A stretch of DNA of 64,000 bases from Isoetes taiwanensis (Eukaryota > Streptophyta > Lycopodiopsida > Isoetales > Isoetaceae), in assembly GCA_021234155.1 (NCBI GenBank), contig JAJEKV010000189.1, positions 293,706 through 357,705 of the forward strand, given 5' to 3'. The notes under the pieces are model-generated. The model was given only the letters and a program-made list of their open reading frames with translations. It did not search any database and was not told the origin of the DNA. Positions 59,812-64,000 of this stretch are shown here, piece after piece (position 1 is the first letter of the stretch; every line of letters starts with the position of its first letter). The translations under genes and the position numbers were made by a program.

Positions 59812-61010
59812 TTTGAGAATTTCCAGCACAACTAATTTGCTCAAGCACCAATACTTTCACCTACTTCTTGAGCCCAAGATACATGAGGTCACATGATACA
59901 CATATCCATACAAATGCATTATACTTGTGTATATGATACTTGTACACGCCAATAATGGCGCTACAATCTACACCAATAATTCACATCAATAATTTTACTT
60001 CACTATAAAAGCAGCTCCATTCGGTGGTAGAGGTCATTCATTTCCCAAAGCTTCCTTGTCTCCTCGTCCGGAGCGCATCCAAACCATCAAGTGCTACATT
60101 AACTACAATGATCTTGGTGAATACGTGAGAAAGTGTGTCAAACTTGATCCCTATCTCGCAATCCAAAGTCGATGGTCCCGAGATTAAGGCTTTCGAGCTC
60201 ACCGTGTTGTGATCCACCTATATTGGCTTCCCGATCGGAGATCTATGAGTCAATGCCATCATCTCAAAGAGGTGTTGATGATGAGTGAATCGTTGATGGC
60301 TTAATGCATACTGTTAAGGATATAATGATATAAGCACTTCCTGAAATATGTAAGGATGTACAAGCATAATGAATATTATTTGATGTATCGAACCCCGAGT
60401 AATTTGTAATCGCGTGTCTTCGACCTCCACTTTTCTCAAGCGATTCCCAATTTCAAGCACACCTAATTTACTCCAGCACAAATACTTTTACCTTACTAAA
60501 ATCCAAGATACAAAGCATGATTTCACATGCCACATATATCCATATAAAATATGCATTATACTTATGCGTGTACATGACTTTTGTACACGCTCAATAATGG
60601 CGCTACAATCTACACCAATAATTCACATCAATAATTTTACTTCACTATAAAAGCGGCTCCATTCGGCGGTAGAGGTCACTCATCTCCCATGGATTATTCG
60701 CCATCTTCTCAGGCACCACATCGAGGCGCATCAAGTGCTCAATGAGCTACAATGATCTTGTCGGTTTACCAAATAAGGGTATTCTTCTTGATCCCTACCT
60801 GCAATCCAAAGCTAATGGTGCTGAGATTCGTTGGCCCGGGCTATGATCCACCTTATTTGGCTTCCTGAGATTCGTTGGCCCGGGCTATGATCCACCTTAT
60901 TTGGCTTCCTGAGCACAATAGCTATGAGATATCGGGGATCACCTCAGCAGTGTTTAATGATGTGTGAATCACCTATTCAACAATGTATATTGTAGTGATG
61001 TTCCGCATAT
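59812..61010. repeat. Tandem duplication of a ~630-bp unit with a TATA-like box
   Basis: Unit 1 (about 59812-60440) and unit 2 (about 60445-61010) share AATTTC-AGCACA-CTAATTT, AATAATGGCGCTACAATCTA with ACTTCACTATAAAAGC, and then CTTGATCCCTA followed by CAATCCAAAG. CTATAAAAGC (59993-60010 and 60641-60652 regions) is a good plant TATA-box word, and downstream each unit has partly open text (NDLGEYVRKCVKLDPYLAIQS in unit 1). They look like two diverged copies of a promoter and first exon. Unit 2 also has a 46-bp internal tandem copy of GAGATTCGTTGGCCCGGGCT (60822 and 60868). Confidence 0.75.
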
Positions 61011-61440
61011 AAGATATAGTAATGCATAAGAGCACTTGTATTAATCCAAAAAAGAAGAGAGCAATATAAAATAACTACTTTAATGTACCTTTGAAGACTC
61101 AAGTTTCATCTCCATCCTCGAGAGGCCTCTTTAGCCAATAGTTCCCGTGACTGATTCCCTACCGGGCCGGGATCACAACCAATAATGGCTTCGGTTCAAC
61201 TAACCAAGCATAGTCTATCATTTTGAGAGGCATAACGTGGTCTGTCCATTAGGATTCGCCCTCCACTTTTATGGCGGCAAGAAATCCCGATACATCGTGA
61301 GCGATATGCGGTACCTTTCCCTAGCCACAGTGCCCCACCAAGACACAAAAACCTCAAGATAATGAGGGGCAAAGGCTACCTCTTGTATAGGATCCTCCTC
61401 TCGCATAGGCTACCCATGTAGGACATGCATCCGCTAGTCT
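61011..61440. other. Spacer before the transposase relic
   Basis: No coding motif is recognised. It may contain the 3' side of the minus-strand transposon to the right. Confidence 0.35.
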
Positions 61441-61459
61441 TACAAGCGTAATCATACCT

Positions 61460-63930
61460 TCTTTCAGACATCTTGTATGGGTCGAATATTTCCACCGCAT
61501 TCTTGGTTTATCCTTAGCGTGTCCAACAAAGGCGCTTTGGAGCGTCGTATCGATCGACCAATAGATTTAGGCTCGTGAAGGCACAACTTGCCTTGTTCGA
61601 GGCCGGGGGTTCTCAATTTCTGCATTGCCGGGGATACACCTAGCACACGCATCACTGGCACTGAGTCTATGACCTCGCTCATGTAGGTATTGGACCACGA
61701 GTTCACACCAGCCCTAGAGATATTAGCCCAATGCACCATGTAATTCGCAATGGATGACCTTAATGCTCCTATGTCCTTGAGGCTTGCATATGGCTTGACA
61801 TTCTTGGGTGAGCCACCAAGATCTTTGGCAAACCACTTTGTCATCCGCTTTCCACATCCAATACCCTTTTTCGGCAACCATTCTCTATGACCAGGTCTCA
61901 TCTTGTAATACATTATCACCACCCATCATTCATGCGAACTTAAACAATAAGGGCTCCAAGTGACCAACCAAATGGTCCTTCTTATCGTGAATGTATCCTT
62001 CTATCTAAACCCTTCCAATTGGGAACCTCGGTAACAAGGTATGGTGTCGGTGCCTTTGTGCTACATTCTCGGAAGAGTTGCATTAGTTCGAATAGTTAGA
62101 GCATCCCACCTGCGCATTAACGTTGAATAGTTACGAATAGTACATCAATGTCATCATGAGTGTGGCCCACCATCATGAAGCTGTTCAGATTTGATCAAAA
62201 GTACCCAAACCACACAAGATAGGATAGATAAGAGAAGAGATATATATTCTTGTCTCGCCGGCGAATTGTCTAGCTGCAAGTAGAGCCGCCTAGGTAACAT
62301 CTTAAGGTGCCCTGGTTGCTTAGAAGGTGCTACAAAGTCTTGCCCAGTGCAATTGCTTTTTTTGGTCCTCAACCCGCACTATCGAGGAGTGCGCTGACCC
62401 ACATGCCCTCAGCCGACCTTCTTCTCAAATGGCCCCAATTATCTTCGAAGTATCCTCCAAGTGTTTTGATAGCATGATTCAAGGAACCAACATGAAAGTT
62501 TGAATCATCCTTCCAAAGGTCGAGTGAGAAATGTCCCAAGGCACTGTGTTGGCCATGCATCGCACCACCACACACTAACTTTCAAGCCGCTTCACCTCTC
62601 TATACCGATTTTGCTAATTTCTCTAGTCTTGGAATCATAGTCTTGTTTTGGTCCATCTTATCATGTATGATAGTGAGCTACTGGATCCTGGATCGATGGG
62701 ACAGAGCTCTCCATGACCAAGACAAGCTCCTACAAGAGATCCAAGGGGCCATGTGTGTCTTCCTTTCAATCCGCACTTCTCTTCTCTCCCGTGGATCTCT
62801 CGCCTTATCCATTTTCTCTTTATTACAATACAGTTATTGCACTTAGAGAAAGCTATCCTCTTTGCTATTGCAACCTCTGCGTGATTTAGCTTCCACCCAT
62901 GTGAGAGTGAAGAATGAGAGACGCGTGCTTTACTGTCATCTCCATCACATTAAGGCCCACCTCATGAAGAATGTCTTTTTGGTTAGGACGAGGGGGGAGC
63001 CTCTTCACATTCTCTCTCACCCCTTCAAAGAAGTGATTTTGGTCCAGGGGCATCGTCCTCAAAGATTCTCATCTATCTACATAGACAAAGACTACTTTCC
63101 TCGCTAGAGTGTGAGGCCTCCTGGCTTTTTTCGAGCCCGTGTTACCATGTTCAAGAACTCCTGGACCAGCAAGGAAAAGTCTTCGCCACTTATAGAAAGT
63201 GGACATTGGAATACCATAGGCTATATGACATGCTTTCAAATATACCTTGTTATTTAGCATGAGCATCTTGACCGGCCGCTCTTCTCAACAAAACGCCTAA
63301 CATGTTAAAAACAAATGTGGTCCCCGCTCAAGCACTCAAGTTCCAAAGAAACTCACGACGCACCTAATCCTTCGCTATGGAGAAAGTTTATAAAGATCTT
63401 CGCATGCAACAAAGCGAAGATGTAAAGTCTAAAATGGAAGCTGCGTCGATCTTTCTCACCTTTTTAGTGGTGACAAAAATTAGACACGTGATTGGGTTCA
63501 CCATTCTGCATATCCTCTTGGGTGCCTGCTCGACTTCAATTTGCATGGCATAGGGTTACGCTTCAATGACTATCTCTTACGGTCTTTTATGAGTGTCGAC
63601 ACAACAACATTGTCTACTAACACCAAAGCATTAGACCACCTCACCAAGTTGTGCAACTGTGGCATTTCACCTACGCTTGGCATCTCATTGACGGGTTTTC
63701 GGCATGGGGCATAGCTTCATCAAGGTGGCAGCCGTGAAGTCATCACCTAATCTAGTATCAGCAATAAATTGATTAGGGGTCGGAAAGATGATCACACCTC
63801 CCAAGCCATAAGGCATATCACAGCATTCATGCAAAAGTGTGCAATTCCTCTCAAGAAGTTCTTCCCTTGAAATGCCCTCTTGGCGATGTAGTGAACCAAA
63901 GGAGTCGTTGGGATCCTCTAACAACCAAAG
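61460..63930 (-). pseudogene. DDE-type transposase relic, DUF7869-like
   Basis: From high to low coordinates the minus strand shows a degraded N-terminal part (63924-63685). A helix-turn-helix-like ACHIAYGIPMSTFYKWRRLF with EHGNTGSKKARRPHT follows (63260-63110). Then LPRRLYLQLDNS (about 62300), carrying a likely catalytic Asp, and, after a break, a THDDIDVLF phrase near 62160-62130, equivalent to the family GHTHEDID. A Trp-containing PNWKG stretch near 62020 and VVIMYYKMRPGHREWLP with KWFAKDL (61920-61830) complete it. This order is that of the uncharacterised DUF7869 proteins common in ferns and algae, which I regard as a transposase lineage. Several stops and frame changes break it. No TIRs were identified; the right end may lie outside the window. 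Confidence 0.62.
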
Positions 63931-64000
63931 GAGGGAGACGCAATGTTATCTTGAAGCTCAGATTACATCTCTCTCGGGCCACAAAATAAAAACTCCCTCT

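Noticed and set aside
1-64000. LTR retrotransposons
   Set aside because: I looked for gag-pol motifs, integrase zinc fingers and long direct repeats with TG...CA ends and found none.

Overview
This is nuclear DNA of a land plant, most likely a fern or another seed-free vascular plant. The evidence is AT-rich intergenic DNA, GT-AG introns, a PLS-type pentatricopeptide (PPR) fragment worded like fern PPR proteins, a plant class II histone deacetylase, and many decayed transposons of very different types. The lineage call is inference; the plant call is firm.

The only clearly intact host gene is a class II histone deacetylase of the HDA5/HDA18 type on the + strand (17397-22364). It has 12 exons, about 656 codons, all catalytic residues, and a C-terminal YGSNM-motif domain like that of Arabidopsis HDA5. 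Other host-gene traces are broken: a PPR pseudogene at the left edge (1-587, minus), an intron-containing CDKG/CDK11-like kinase pseudogene (24740-25320, minus), and a single ascorbate-peroxidase C-terminal exon (41633-41690, minus).

The rest is mobile DNA. 2.4-3.8 kb (minus) holds a spliced gene for a Crypton-type tyrosine recombinase (DUF3504-like) with two substituted catalytic histidines. 11.5-14.6 kb is a Mutator-like element with a perfect 9-bp target duplication, 88-bp terminal inverted repeats and a dead MuDR transposase. 14.7-16.1 kb is a coding-free element with 195-bp inverted repeats. Three LINEs are present: a degenerate one on the minus strand (26.2-29.6 kb), a nearly full-length one on the + strand (33.6-37.6 kb) flanked by a 50-bp target duplication, and a 5'-truncated one of another type (42.6-44.0 kb). 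A 259-bp MITE lies at 37.9 kb. 48.2-58.7 kb is a cluster of non-autonomous Helitron-like elements, all minus-oriented; one carries a ~1.7-kb almost pure pyrimidine tract and another has a ~430-bp minisatellite near its 5' end. 61.4-63.9 kb (minus) is a relic of a DDE-type, DUF7869-like transposase.

Many local tandem duplications and palindromes lie between these blocks. I see no rRNA gene, no intact tRNA, no CRISPR and no LTR-retrotransposon gag-pol. The genes do not form a functional pathway; the window is one chromatin-modifier gene set in layered transposon debris. All intron borders and family calls come from reading the sequence by eye.
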